In this document: piece by piece, positions 44,579 to 56,901 of the stretch | Position numbering within the stretch: position 1 is the stretch's first letter | How the letters are laid out: every line of letters begins with the position of its first letter | Position numbers and translations under genes: made by a program | Notes under the pieces: model-generated | What the model saw: only the letters and a program-made list of their open reading frames with translations | What the model was told of the DNA's origin: nothing | The model's database searches: none | Source of the DNA: Nereocystis luetkeana | Taxonomy: Eukaryota; Sar; Phaeophyceae; Laminariales; Laminariaceae | Direction: 5' to 3' | Assembly: GCA_031213475.1 (NCBI GenBank) | Contig: JARUPZ010000007.1 | Span: 9,260,458 to 9,324,457 of the forward strand | DNA length: 64,000 nt

Positions 44579-45412
44579 GTACGTATCAACAATGAACGTG
44601 GCTGCCAAGGTCTTTCCTGAAAACTGTTAGAGGTGGGGTCTAACCACGTTATCCCATGGTTCATATGTGGTTTTCTGCCAAACAGCGTGATGCCCTTTGA
44701 TATTTGTCGCCGCAGCCAGCTCTTCGACGAACAGTGCATGGAGCGGTGTTTTCTGGTCGCTGCGGTGTCAACTACGATGCTTGCTCTTCAGGCTGAGATA
44801 GCTTCCGGTGGCGAAGAGGCACAGGTCACCGAGGTGGACGGCCGCGACAGTGGGGAGAATCGGGCACAGATGTAGAAAACGCGGAGCCCTTGACGTTTAG
44901 TCCTCTAGCTAAACTGTCCACCTTCTACCTGCGCGTGTGTCAGCGACTGGTTGGAGCGAGTCACCCAGGACCGTGCTGACCTATCAAATGTTCACGAACG
45001 AAAACATTCAAGTACCTAGACGGCACTACTCACTACACCACAGACTGGATACCGTGCAGGGATAGGCGGTAGTGGAACCATGGAATGACGGTGGCTGGGC
45101 GGCGTGTCGCGGCGGTGAAGAAACACACCGTTGCCGACTTTCATTTTCGGACTCATCGCCGAAAGCATGAAACCTACAATCGATGGCGGCACTCTAGAAA
45201 CCAAGACCGATTCCGCACTCACCTTCACTGTGGATGGAGTCTGCCTTTTGAGACGTCAAGGAAGGTTCCGCCGAGCGCACTTGTGCATGACGTACAAACT
45301 ACAATAGCATCTCCCATAACCCCTTACCCGCCCGTGCCCGCACGTTTTGGATCCGATGCGTGCGCTCGCACTTTACCATTCGATCGTACTGGTTATTTTC
45401 GCGTCGCGGTAG

Positions 45413-45475
45413 CCCCTGCTAGCCGTCAGGAAGGAGTCAATGCCGCCGGCGGAGAAGAACCATCGCTTCCTGAGG
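45413..45475 (+). CDS. G exon 8
   Basis: 63 nt, acceptor gcggtag, donor gtatgc, phase 1-1: P-A-S-R-Q-E-G-V...E-E-P-S-L-P-E-G. Spliced to B exon 6 it gives L-P-E-G-W. Confidence 0.6.
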
Positions 45476-45936
45476 GTATGCATCGCGCGTGAAACGAGCC
45501 TCTACGTGTGTCGTCCCAGACGAGTTTGGAATGGAGGCAATCGTGTAATACCATAGGATTCATGGGATTAGCTACAGTTCAGCCTTCAGTCCTGTAGTCA
45601 TCACCGCTGTGTAGCCTTGTTTACGAGCAGTGCATGTGGTGCCGTTGTCGAGTCACACACTGTTGAGCGGGCAGTATGGCGACGAGCTAGGGCCACACCA
45701 AGCATGTGCGTCGACGATCGCCTGAGCGGCTAGAATTATATCAGCGTCAATCGGCGGCGGGCGAGCGGGTAGCCATTTGAAATACGCTATCGCCGATTGT
45801 CGTTCAACACTGCACTTTCCACGGCTGGAACCCCGACCCTTAGCCACTGATCCTTCTATGGCAATACGATAGATAGGGTCCGAATGCAATCTACTCTCGC
45901 ACCGACGATGGATCATCTTTGCTCTTTGGGGTGCAG

Positions 45937-46068
45937 GATGGAGCAGCCGCGTGTCGAATAAAGGAAAGGTTTTTTTCGTCAACATCGTCGACCAAAAGTC
46001 CACCTGGATCAGACCCGTGGCCCCTCAAGCTGCGCCGGCGGTGCCACGGCCGCAAGCAAGTCTTGAAC
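45937..46068 (+). CDS. B exon 6 (WW core)
   Basis: 132 nt, acceptor ggtgcag, donor gtgagc, phase 1-1. G-W-S-S-R-V-S-N-K-G-K-V-F-F-V-N, K-S-T-W-I-R-P-V-A-P-Q-A. Intact core. Second-half B exons share the P-Q-A-A/P linker in place of the long poly-Pro tail. Confidence 0.72.
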
Positions 46069-46556
46069 GTGAGCAGAAGAACATCGATAGCAGCTTCTTG
46101 TAGAAAATATGTACTTCACAATGCCTTCTACACCACTTCATATCTTGTGAATGAGTGACTTTTGGTTGTTGATTGGTTTTGCGCGTCTTTAACACGCACA
46201 TCCCTATATTCCATGGAGCATTGAACTTAAACAACTCCAATAAAGACACCCGAACCATCCGAGCAATCGACATTTTTGGCCATCAGTGCTTGTTACCGAG
46301 GTGTCTCCGACATCCTTGCCGGCGCTAGGGTGCGGTAGACAGTATATCCGAAGGGGACCTGTTCCCTCGTAATCTATGCGCTGCCATGAAATATCACGAA
46401 CATCTCGTGCTCAAACCGCGGTAGCACTCTGTAAGTATGGCACCTCCTCTTGCTCCCCTTGTGTCGCCCCCCCCCCCCGCCCCTGCCTAAACGATCGGAA
46501 CGCAACGCATGCGCTCCGCCATTTGGAACCCTCTGGGTAAACAAACCGCCCCATAG

Positions 46557-46622
46557 CTCCAGCAAGCTGTCAACAAAAAAGCCTTGCCGCCACCACCGAC
46601 AAAGAACTGCCACTCCCCGAAG
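46557..46622 (+). CDS. G exon 9
   Basis: 66 nt, acceptor cccatag, donor gtatag, phase 1-1: P-A-S-C-Q-Q-K-S...K-E-L-P-L-P-E-G. No B exon before the next G exon. Confidence 0.48.
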
Positions 46623-47251
46623 GTATAGATTTCACGCGGGACACGTCAAGGTATTATCTCTGGCGTATTTGGGCATGGGACGAATTACACATCTATATTG
46701 TAGGCGCAGCTTCAGCTCTCTGGAGATTTGGTAGCTGCTTTGGGGTCATTGGCGAGCGGCGGGTATCACGCTATAATCGGGGTGTTGAGCTGTCCACGTA
46801 ATACGTACGTGTGTGTTTAAACTGTCCGCATAATATCTACGTGCGTGTTTGGCACTGTTTTGAATGGTTCACTCGAACTCAGACTGATCGATTCAACTCT
46901 TAGTCAACGACCAAAATCAAGTATCTAGAGTGCTACTATCCACCACGCGTAGCTGGGCACACCGCCGTGCAAAGTTACCCATGCTGAACCCGCCGTTGCC
47001 GGCTTTCATGTCCTGCTTCATCAATAATCCATGGTACTTGCAATCGATGGCCGCACTTTAAAACCGCAGTGGATCTGACCCGGGCCTAGTCCACCCTCAT
47101 ATTTACAATGAATGGGGTCCGCCGTTTTAGACGCGGAGTGAAGCTTTTACACGCGCGTTTGTAGGTGACGTTTCTACTCACACCTCCCGTAACTCCTTGC
47201 CCGCACGTGTTTTTCATTTGACCGCACTGGTTTCTGTTGCCTTTACGGCAG

Positions 47252-47314
47252 CCCCTGCAAGCGACCAAGCAGGAACCGATGCCGAGGCCGACGAAGAACC
47301 ACTGCTTCCTGAGG
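47252..47314 (+). CDS. G exon 10
   Basis: 63 nt after a strong acceptor (pyrimidine tract, then acggcag), donor gtatgt, phase 1-1: P-A-S-D-Q-A-G-T...D-E-E-P-L-L-P-E-G. Pairs with B exon 7. Confidence 0.6.
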
Positions 47315-47780
47315 GTATGTACTGCCCATAGGTCAAGGGTGCATGCGTCGTCCCAGAAGAGATGGGACGGAGACAATCGTGAAATATCATAGGGCACGTG
47401 TTTCTGCCTACGATGCAGCTTTCATCCGTAAAGCTTTGTCGCTGCTGCCTGACCTTGGTTACGAGCAGTGCGTGTGGTCCAGTTGTCGAGCCACCCACTA
47501 TTGAGTAGGTGTTTTATGTTGGTTGACCTGGGCTACACCAAGAATGGGCGTCAAACATCGCCTGAGCGGCTAACACTTTGCTAGCGTTAATCGGCAGTTG
47601 GCAAAGGGATGGCCGTTTCAACTCCGCCATCGCCGATTGTCGTTCAGCACTTCATATTATACGCCTGGAACCCCTATTTTAGTACAATCGCTGACTCTTT
47701 TACGGAAATATGATATATTGGATCCGAGTCCCATCTCTTCTCGTACCGAGGATGAATCATCTTCGCCCTTCGGGATGCAG

Positions 47781-47912
47781 GATGGAGCAGCCGCGTGTCG
47801 AAGATAGGAAAGGTGTCTAACGCCAACGTCGCCGGCAAAAGGCCCACCTGGATCAGACCCGTGGCCCCTCAAGCTGCGCCGGTGGTGCCACCGCCGCACT
47901 CAAGCCTATCCC
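47781..47912 (+). CDS. B exon 7 (WW core, aromatic pair lost)
   Basis: 132 nt, acceptor ggatgcag, donor gtgagt, phase 1-1. G-W-S-S-R-V-S-K-I-G-K-V-S-N-A-N, P-T-W-I-R-P. Both Trp are kept, but the central aromatic pair is Ser-Asn, so binding is doubtful. Confidence 0.65.
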
Positions 47913-48391
47913 GTGAGTAGAATAGCGTTGATAGCAGCCTCCTGCAGGAAATAAATACTTCACAATGGCATATGTGGCACTTTATATCGTGTGAACGAGT
48001 GAGTTTTGGATGTTGATCGGCTGCGTGCGTCTTAGTACGTCCATCCCTGATATGCCTCGAGCATCGGTCTTGAAGAACTCCAACAAAGATACGCGAAACA
48101 CCGGATAATTTTATTGTATCTGCTGCCGCCAGCGCTTGCTCCAAGTTTTCTGCGGCCTCCGTACCGCTGCTAGGATGCGGTGGGCAGTATATTTGAAGGG
48201 AACGACTTTGCGCGTAATCTACGAGCTGCGGCAAAATACCACGACAATCACGTGCTCGAATCGCGGCAGCGTTCTATGAACATGGCGCCTCCTCTTTCTC
48301 CCCCTCCCCCTCCGCCCGTGCCTGAATTATCGGGACGCGACGCATACGCTCCGCCCCTTTGAACCATCTGGCCCAATACACCGCCCGATAG

Positions 48392-48457
48392 TTTCCGTAA
48401 GCCTCTAACAAAAATACCTCGCCGCTGCCACCGGCAAAGAACCACAGCTCTCTGAAG
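48392..48457 (+). pseudogene. G exon 11 (nonsense codon)
   Basis: 66 nt, acceptor cgatag, donor gtacat. Aligned to G exon 9 the Cys-Gln codons read ctc-taa, putting a stop in frame. Probably skipped or dead. Confidence 0.45.
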
Positions 48458-49086
48458 GTACATGTTGCAAGTGATAAATTCAAGGTGTTCTCTCAGACGC
48501 ATTTGGGCTTGCACCAATCCACCGCGTCCGTTCGCCTGTGGTATTTGTGCAGCTTGAGATCATTTGAGCGTTTCCACCGCCTCTGGGCCACTAGAGCTTT
48601 GAATTGTCCACAGCAGACCTAGGCGTGTGTTTGCCACTGTTCAGAACGCTTTGATCAAAAGTGGGTTGATCGTACCAACTAGTAGCGAACGACCAAAGTA
48701 GGGTATCTAAAGTTGTGCTACCTATCGCTGGACACACCGCCATGGTACGGTAACAGTGGTGGGCGTGCCGTGTCGACGACGGAACTGACCTTTACCGGCT
48801 ATAATAGTATCCCTTGTCAATGAAGCATGGAACTCACAATTATTGGCAGCACTATAAAGACACGATGGATCGGACCCGGGCAGAATCCACCCTCTTTTTT
48901 TCTTGGGATGGGGTCCACCATTTGAGGTGCACCGTAAGGTTTCAGTAAGCGCATTCGTACGTCTCTTTCATGCTCTCACCTCCCGTACCCCCTCACCCGC
49001 CCTTGCCTGCACGTGTTGGATGCGATGCGCGCGCTTGCGTTTCACCATTCGATCGTTCTGGTTATTTTCGCGTCACGGTACGGAAG

Positions 49087-49149
49087 CCCCTGCAAGCCGT
49101 CAAAAAGGAACCAGCTTCGCCGACGACGAAGAGTCACCTCTTCCTAAGG
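49087..49149 (+). CDS. G exon 12
   Basis: 63 nt, acceptor cggaag, donor gtatgt, phase 1-1: P-A-S-R-Q-K-G-T...D-E-E-S-P-L-P-K-G. Pairs with B exon 8. Confidence 0.57.
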
Positions 49150-49601
49150 GTATGTACTGCCCGTGGAACAAATCTCTCAAGTGTGTCGTCTCAGACGAGT
49201 TTGGAATGGAGGCAATCGTGTAGTATTAGGGGAACCATTCGTCTATCATCGATGCAGCTTTCACTCCCTAGGCTTCGTCGCTGATGTTTTACTTTGCTCA
49301 CGAGCGGTGCGTGTGACGCCGCTGGCGAGTAACAAAATTATGGTGGGTGGGTTGTATGGTGATGAAGTTGGGTACACCGAGCGGGGACGGCGAAGACCGC
49401 CCAAGCAGCTAGACTGATGCTAAGGCGGTGGGTGAGCGGAAGGGAGTTTAAAATACGCCGTCGTCTGCTCTATTTTACTGTTTACTTTCCGTGCCTTGGG
49501 ACCCCATATCGATTATCACATCGTCGAAATACGTTCATCCGGTCCGAACCTCTTGTTCATACTCGCGTCGACCATGAGTCTTCTTCACTCTTCGCGCGCA
49601 G

Positions 49602-49736
49602 GATCGAGCTGCCGCACGTCGAAAAAGAGGAAAAAGTTTTATGTGGGCCCAGTCGGCAAGAGTACCACCTGGATCAAACCTGTGGACCCTCAAGCTGTAC
49701 CGTCGATGTCACTGCCGCACCGAGGGGCACCTACCA
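49602..49736 (+). CDS. B exon 8 (first Trp lost)
   Basis: 135 nt, acceptor gcgcgcag, donor gtgagt, phase 1-1. The first Trp codon is Ser (tgg to tcg); then K-K-R-K-K-F-Y-V-G-P, K-S-T-T-W-I-K-P. The fold would be destabilised; the ligand Trp is kept. Confidence 0.65.
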
Positions 49737-50298
49737 GTGAGTACACCGAAGGGTTTTGAGAGTCGCCTCCAGTAAACGTCTAGGTTTAAACTTTCGTCCG
49801 TATGTATGCGTCCCAACCTGTTATCGCGTCTACGGGCATGCTTCTTCTATCCTCTTGCTTCCGACATTCAAGATGGAGCACCCAAGCGAATGGCAGACGG
49901 CCGGTATTTATAACAGAGGATTCCGTCGCCCCTCTGACCGGCGCTAGGTTACGGTTACACCTGTGAAGGGCATTTTGTCGCGCGTAGAGTGGCAACGGCG
50001 ATGAACGTACCGTAATGGCCGTCTTCACCGTTTTTGTCCAACGTCACATACTCCGTTCTCGAGAGCAGCAATCAATAAACACACCATCGAACCACGCTAT
50101 TGCTACAGTATTATTATGCGCTGCCAACGAGCATTCATTGGAAGTATTGGATTGGATGAAGCCTCCTGCTCCGGGCCAGAAGGTCCTCACCCGGGATAAA
50201 CGAACCCCTCGCCGAGTGCCATCTCAGCGAGGCGCCCGTCCCTGGGATTGAACTAATTACGCTAAAAAAGAGTACCAAGCCTGTATGGTGGGTGGGAA

Positions 50299-51495
50299 GG
50301 TCCTCGCAGGGTAGCTAGGCCTCAACAGACTGAACGCTTCGTGCGCTCCAACGCCGAGTAATTCGGACCAACTCCTGGATTCACCGTGTTGTACCACAGG
50401 TTGGTTCAGACGCGGTCTACGATAGAGGTAGCACATTTCCGCCAAAATGTTTTCTGGAGGACGGAACTCCTTAACCCAGAATCGGCGGAAAACCAATATT
50501 GTTTCGAAAAATGACCTCCGTGCATACTTGAGTCATGGAATTAGTCATCGGGATGCAACTTGAGTTTCGCTGAAGTCATTTCTGGGGTGAGTATGGAGCT
50601 CCTTAAATGAGGGGCCTCGGAAAAAATGGGGTGGAACCTCTATCGTAGAACGCCTCTTCATTGGATTGGGCCGCGATCCCACTCAGTACTATTTTACGCT
50701 CCCAACGATATTTCAATGTATGTACTGGATTGGATTAAGCCTCCCGCCCTGGTCGGTTGTCCTACCCAAACTTGTTTGTGTTTCTTTGTTCGTAACTAGC
50801 CACCTACCGGGCGTTGGGTTGTCCCGTCCAAACTTTTTTTGTACTAGCATATGTTAGCCGGGCGTCGGTGCGTACGCGGACAAAGCTATCCCAAACGCTG
50901 AAGACAATGGCAGGCTGTTTGTGGTCGCGTACTTGCGGTCTCGTTGCTTCCTTGACGGTTCGGCCTGTGTGCAAGTGGTCGATCCGTTTTCCGCCTTCCA
51001 CTTCCCTGTCTTCATTATCTCGTCAACGGTTGTACCCGCCTACGACTTGCTCTCTGAGACGTGGAAAGGGGTGTATCGTGGTCGGGCAACCCCACCACTC
51101 GCCAGCGCCCCTCAACAACGCCTCGTTGTCCCCTTTGGCCAGTGCTCGCGCTCGCCGCAGGGCACCGCGATGTCTCGTACAGAACGGAAGCAAGCCGTGA
51201 TACCGCGCTATTGCATGTTTGCTGATGTTGTTGCCACGCTCCACCTCATCATGCACTCACGTGCGATGAGCGCGTGAGTTTGGAGGGAGCCGTGGGTATG
51301 GGCGCCAGGACCATTGCCAGGACGCTGCTAGGTAATGGGCGGCGCGTGGTATAAATAATTTGTAATGTTCCTGTGCCTATTACCCTGTCCTCGCATGGTG
51401 GCTAGGCTTCGACAGACTGATCGCTTCGTGTGCTCCAACCCTGAGCAATTCAAACCAAACCCTGGATTCCCCTCGTTATACCAAGGATTAGTTCA
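50299..51495. repeat. duplicated intronic block and dispersed repeats
   Basis: 50299-50410 and 51389-51495 match (ggtagctaggc, cagactgaacgcttcgtg, gtgttgtaccac versus ctcgttatacca). Between them 50683-50915 matches 9478-9700, and 50430-50670 matches 58770-59030. The block lengthens the intron between B exons 8 and 9. No coding content recognised. Confidence 0.55.
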
Positions 51496-51688
51496 TTGGA
51501 TTGGGTCGCGCTTTTACGGGGGGGCATGGCAATCAGAACCCCCGGTAGTCACCAAAACCATGCATCCCTCTTATCGTTGCGCACCATATTATGTGGTTCT
51601 GGTTCCTATATTCCCTCGTAATATATCGTTCCTGAACCTTGTCCCCGTTGTCATCGACCATGAATCCCGCTCGCCCTTCGGGGTGCAG

Positions 51689-51823
51689 GACGGAGCTCGC
51701 ACACGTCGATTACAGGAAAGTTGAACGACCCCAACCTCATCAACACGAGCACTACCCGGGTCAAACCAGTGACCCCTCAAGCTGAGCCGCCGATGCCACT
51801 GCAGAAAGCAGGGGTGCCAGCAT
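51689..51823 (+). pseudogene. B exon 9 (both Trp lost)
   Basis: 135 nt, acceptor ggtgcag, donor gtgagc, phase 1-1 and open, but both Trp codons are Arg (tgg to cgg) and the Tyr pair is Asn-Asp. No longer a functional WW; no G exon lies just upstream. Confidence 0.55.
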
Positions 51824-52318
51824 GTGAGCACAAAAGTATCCGCAGCAGCCTAAAGAGGCCTTGCCGTCAGTGAAATAGATCATGCGGTATTTCCTCTCGT
51901 GCGGCCATGTGTTCGTCTTCCGCTAGGTTGATGTTTGTTGTGGCGCATATCAAGGCTTTCCCGCGTCCAGGGTCGGGCATCATTAAGCGTCGGTCTTTCA
52001 ACAGCTACCAGAATGTTTGCGCGTCCTCTGAACCCATCGGTGGCTACTCCCACCGGTATATGTTGCCAAACTCATTGTCACCTGTTTTGCCTTCCATAGG
52101 GTACGACAGTAAATCAACTGCAACGGGTAGTTTGTTCACGCGCAAACTATGAGAAACGATTAACAGAAGCAAAGCGCACTGTTAACTCTTACCGAGCTGT
52201 ATACGTGACGTTCACACTCACTCCTCCCTTGTCCCTTGCCCACCTGTACTCGCATGATCGCGATTGAATATGTGCGCGCCATCGGTTGCACGCCATGGCC
52301 CCACTAACCGCATGGTAG

Positions 52319-52384
52319 CTCCTGCGAGCCATCAAGAAGAAGACAACGCTGTCCCGGTTTGCGAAGAACAGCTACTCCATGAAG
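52319..52384 (+). CDS. G exon 13
   Basis: 66 nt, acceptor atggtag, donor gtaggt, phase 1-1: P-A-S-H-Q-E-E-D...E-E-Q-L-L-H-E-G. The Pro of L-P-x-G is His. Confidence 0.45.
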
Positions 52385-53023
52385 GTAGGTGCTGTACAGG
52401 GGGGAAGGCTAACGTACCTTTACAAAACAGTGGTATGACTGAATAATCCCACCAATTTGTGCGCCTGCCTACGATTCTCGTTCGAGCCCTTCGACCTTCG
52501 CCGCTGTTGCCGGCTCTACTGCAAGTAGCGCGGGCGATGCTACCTGTAATTATGCTGCTGTGTCAAGTACGCACTAAGCACGATGCGTGCTAGTAGTGTT
52601 GAGATGTGGCATGGAGGAGCACCGAAGATGGCCCTACTTCAGTAGGCCGTAGTTGCACTAATAGTATAGAGAATCGGCGGCGGGGGGCAAAACACGGGGC
52701 TTTACTGTATCGCTCCATAGCTTTGTGGCGGGTTCTGAAAAGGTTCGATCGTGGTCACGTTGTCGACTGTACCACAGCAACAACCTGGTACTATCTGGCA
52801 TCACTTCATTTGCCTTGGTCAATGTACCTTTTGGTCGCGCTGAAAAGGTTCTTGGTGCGGCTAAATTCAACAGCGAACGCGTTTCAACAGCCTTCTGTGC
52901 ACGTTGCTCTCACACGCGCGCCTCCTTCAGTACACCCCTCTGTCCGCCCACAACTGGCCCTATTAGGACGTGACGCGTGCATGCGACCTTCCGAACACGC
53001 TGACCCAACTATCCGCGCTGTAG

Positions 53024-53086
53024 CTCCCGCATGCGGTCTACAAAAAGGTCGCAGCGCCGTCGACAAAGAGTCATCGCCCCCGGAAG
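53024..53086 (+). CDS. G exon 14
   Basis: 63 nt, acceptor gctgtag, donor gtacat, phase 1-1: P-A-C-G-L-Q-K-G...E-S-S-P-P-E-G. The B exon expected near 53.5 kb is missing. Confidence 0.45.
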
Positions 53087-54144
53087 GTACATACCGGTAT
53101 TGCAAGCAAGAAAACGGTATTCTCTCAGACGCCACTAGGTTCAGGAAATATCCTTGCTGATCTCACCAGCCCGTGCGTCGTCTGTCTACGGTGTGGTTTG
53201 CGTTGGAACCGTCGTATAGGGTGGAGGTTGCACATTTGACACCATACATTTATCACGGGCGGAGCTCCTCAGCTCTCAAACTACCCAATACCCTTAGATT
53301 CGTTAGGTGCCTGACCCTTTGGGTTGTGCATGGGGCTTAGCTTTCACTTCTTCTCATCTCCGGTTGTTAGTCGAGAAGTATAGTGTTGCTTAAGGGAGGG
53401 AGGAGCCTCAGAAGAAAGTTGTGCTACATGTACCCTACCACAGGTCATTGTCCTTCGGAGCTTCGTCGGCGCTGCCGAGTCACCGGCAAGACACGCGTGC
53501 TACGCTGATACTATATATGAACGTTGCCGTGTTAGCAATACATGTGGGGCACGCAATATCATAATCGTGTTGCAATAAAAGCGCCCCAGATCATGTGGGT
53601 GATCCAAAGCGGTGGCAGGTATTCAGGGGTTGTGGCGGCGACAAAGCCCTTCGAGTGAAGGCCCTTAGCACTGTCCGCCGTCCTCTGTGTCGCATAAACG
53701 GTAGACACGTGGTCACACGGACCACGTTGAAAGAAAGCCCCGACAATCTTTGAAGTTCAAGAGCACTTTTCCCCCTCAACACGGATAGGAACACTCACCC
53801 CCGTGCAGGTTTTGTTCAACAGTTGCACTGGTGAGTGGTCGTGGCCACGGAGATGCGGCCCAACGAAAGGCGTCGTCGCCGGCTGTATTTCCGCACGTTT
53901 TCTCCTGTGTCTGGAGCCCAGAATTGATTACATCGCTATAGCAGCATGATTAATTGGTTCCAAGCCAACATTCCACCCTCTCGTTGACCATGAATCGGAT
54001 CCTCCGATGGCGACGCAGAGTGCTGACTCTGCGCGCACGTTGTCTCAAACGCTCGCGCTTGCGCTTCGGGTATCCGCCGGTGATTTGTCGTGCCCACACG
54101 GTTGGGACGCGATGAAAACGCATGTCGAGTTAACCTCATGGTAG

Positions 54145-54204
54145 TCCCTGCCAGTCGCCAAGGGGAAAAGGTTGCTCCTGGTCAAGAGTTGTTGCCTCCT
54201 GAGG
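54145..54204 (+). CDS. G exon 15 (GC donor)
   Basis: 60 nt, acceptor atggtag, phase 1-1: P-A-S-R-Q-G-E-K...Q-E-L-L-P-P-E-G, followed by gcacgt (GC donor). Confidence 0.42.
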
Positions 54205-54850
54205 GCACGTTTTTTTCCCCGTGCTGAAGAAGTTGGACAGACGTAGCTTCACATCGGGGACAAATCGCGTAGTCTCGCGAGTCGGCACGTCTATCTGCGA
54301 TGCAGCCTGAATGCTTCGAGCCACGGAGCCGCCTTTGCTGGGTCTCTGCCAAGCAACGCGTGTGGCATTGTTTCCTGGCCGCATGTTGAGTACGCTGTGC
54401 TCAGACACGCTGGCCTTGCGATGTTAGGCTCCACAACAACGCCGCCGCCGGGTACCATAGTGGCTTGAACGACGATGGCCTCGGCGCAGGGTAGGGGTTA
54501 ATACAATCGTGTAGTACATGGCTCAATGACGATGTCGGCCTTATACCTGCGTACATATATTACTGTTTTAAGCGACCTATCCTGGTCGTGGGGACTATAC
54601 ACATTGGTATTGTCCGACAGTGTCCAAGTATCTAGAGTAGTTTTGCGCAGCACGGGTGTGTGATTACGATGAACTGGGTCCGTGGGCTTGACTCCTTTGG
54701 GACTTCAGAGAGGAAAAAAATGTCTAAACAACAATCCGGATACAGCATCGGCCGGACGTATTTTTTTAGATGCAGAGTAACGCTCCCGCACGCGCTCTTC
54801 GTTCTCAACGCCCACACTCACGATTCCGGTGTATATTCGCCGCACGGCAG

Positions 54851-54913
54851 CCCCTGCGCACTTTCAAGCGCAAAGCGTCACCCCAGCTGACGAAGAACCG
54901 CCGCTACCTAAGG
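54851..54913 (+). CDS. G exon 16
   Basis: 63 nt, acceptor acggcag, donor gtacgt, phase 1-1: P-A-H-F-Q-A-Q-S...D-E-E-P-P-L-P-K-G. Pairs with B exon 10. Confidence 0.58.
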
Positions 54914-55586
54914 GTACGTTCAATGCGTGAAAAGGCAATGGTATGGTTTCAGAAATGACTGGGTTTGGAGCGAATATCGTGAACTCCCGGGATTCCTGTG
55001 TCTGTCTCCTTGTGGAAATCTGGTTAGTTCAAACGTTTTGTGAGGGTACGCCGTGTTAAGTACGCCGTGCGCTACGTACTAGTTAGTAACCGTATCACAT
55101 ATGGATCAAGCAAAGGCGTGGGAGATCGCTCGGATCACTTCCAGCGGTAGTTTGTAGAATCGAGTAGAGCGGACGAAACGGGAGTCTTGGATACGTCGCT
55201 CCAATCCGCAACCCCCTCCTGCCTTGAGCGTGCGCGAGTTTACTATTGCTTGAAACCACTTGACCACCGTAACAGGGACTGACCGTCCTGTAGAAGAGTA
55301 ACCGACGGCCTTCAAAACTGTAAAGGCGTTCTGCCCAGCACGTAACCGCTACACACATCGCCATTCAGATTGAGACAGAAATGACATCATGCAACGGCGG
55401 CAGCGATGGTTGGCGTACAAAAATGTAATCATCGGTTGGGATGCAAGGTCACCGGCTATCATGCGTCGCTACAACTACGACCCATGGCACCCACAATTTT
55501 ACTGTCACAATGAGAAACTCCGATCGGTTTGGCGCGCACATTCCTCGCCCGTGCATCGATTGTGAATACGCCTCTTTGGTGTGCAG

Positions 55587-55691
55587 GATGGAGCTCCCGC
55601 ATGTCGAAGAAAGGTAAGATGTACTGCGTCCTCGCCAATAACACCACCACATGGACCAGGCCCATGACCTCGCAAGCAGGACCGCCGAAGA
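55587..55691 (+). CDS. B exon 10 (WW core, short tail)
   Basis: 105 nt, acceptor tgtgcag, donor gtgagt, phase 1-1. G-W-S-S-R-M-S-K-K-G-K-M-Y-C-V-L, T-T-T-W-T-R-P-M. The tail is 30 nt shorter than in other B exons. Confidence 0.7.
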
Positions 55692-56152
55692 GTGAGTAGA
55701 GAAGACTCCACCTCAAATTGCGGTAGGCGTCGCTAGTATGGCGACCACGACACATCGTATCGCACGACTGCCCTTCTATTTTGTCGTGTTTCATGGTTCC
55801 GCTTTCATTATGTTACCGCATCCAGTAGCATGCGTCAAGCGCTGGGCTTCAAGAGCTACCGTGTACATTACGTGCGGATCATTCGGAATGATCTGCAGAG
55901 CTAATGTCGCCTGTTGTTGTCACCGAGAACGTCGTCATCTCGTTTTATGTGCTAGATTTTCGTAGTACTGTATCTGCAGAGGAGTATGTTCTGCGAGTCG
56001 ATGGAACGCAACAAAACAACCTCCAGAACCTCAAGAGCGCTCTTGGCATGAGACCCTTACACTTGTGTGTCCCGTACGTCCGCACCCTCTCCATGTCCAT
56101 CTGCACTATGGACGCGATGCGTGCGCCCCACCCTTTGAACGCGATGGTTCAG

Positions 56153-56230
56153 CACACCTCAACGTAAACCCTTCAAGCCACCAAAACGGAAACACCGCCA
56201 CAGCCGACGAGGAACTACCGCTTCCCGAGG
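56153..56230 (+). CDS. G exon 17
   Basis: 78 nt, acceptor ggttcag, donor gtgagt, phase 1-1: N-P-S-S-H-Q-N-G-N-T...D-E-E-L-P-L-P-E-G. The frame is open further upstream, so the exon could be longer. Pairs with B exon 11. Confidence 0.57.
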
Positions 56231-56901
56231 GTGAGTTTCGCACGTCATGCGACAAGCCCAGACGTGTTGTGTCAGATGCGCGTTTTGCTGAAAGTGGGTC
56301 GCGAAGTGTGTTCGGTTCAGGTGTTCGCCCTCGGTGTGGCGAGTGGCTTTAAGGTTTCGTCGGCTGTCTGGCCGTAGACGGCCAGCGGGTGCGGCACTGA
56401 TGTAGACGTGCGCGATATCAAGCACATTTTGAAAGCTGAAAGGAGCGCTGACAGTCACCCGAGTGGCTCACAGCTGTTTTAGGGAGACTCCGACAGAGAG
56501 TACGAAGCGCGGATCTCTCGATGCAAAGTTCCAAGATGTAACCGAATGCCTCACGTCTGTGTGTCTGCAGTTATTTGTATTGATCTCGGTATTTTTCACG
56601 CTGGATGTTTGCGTAGTAGTGACCGACCGTCTTCAGGTCTACGGCCATGTTTCCCAGCATGAAGAAGTTATGACCTCTGCCGTGACGGGTATGGCAGCAG
56701 CGTTTTGAAGGTACGGGAACGGCGATGGGCGCCTCGCCAGGGCCGTCTGGAATGAACACTGTAGCGGCTGTCACCGTCCTTTCGCATTCCGCGCTTGCAA
56801 CTCAAAATCGATGACAACATTGGGGGACTCCGGTCAATGAAGCCCGAGCCTTACCTACTCTTGCATCGGCAACAAATCATCTTCGACCTCTGGGTATGCA
56901 G

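Noticed and set aside
44735..44875. Terminal exon ending the first WW gene (C-M-E-R-C-F-L-V-A-A-V, stop TAG)
   Set aside because: Open and protein-like, but every available acceptor gives a phase that does not match G exon 7.
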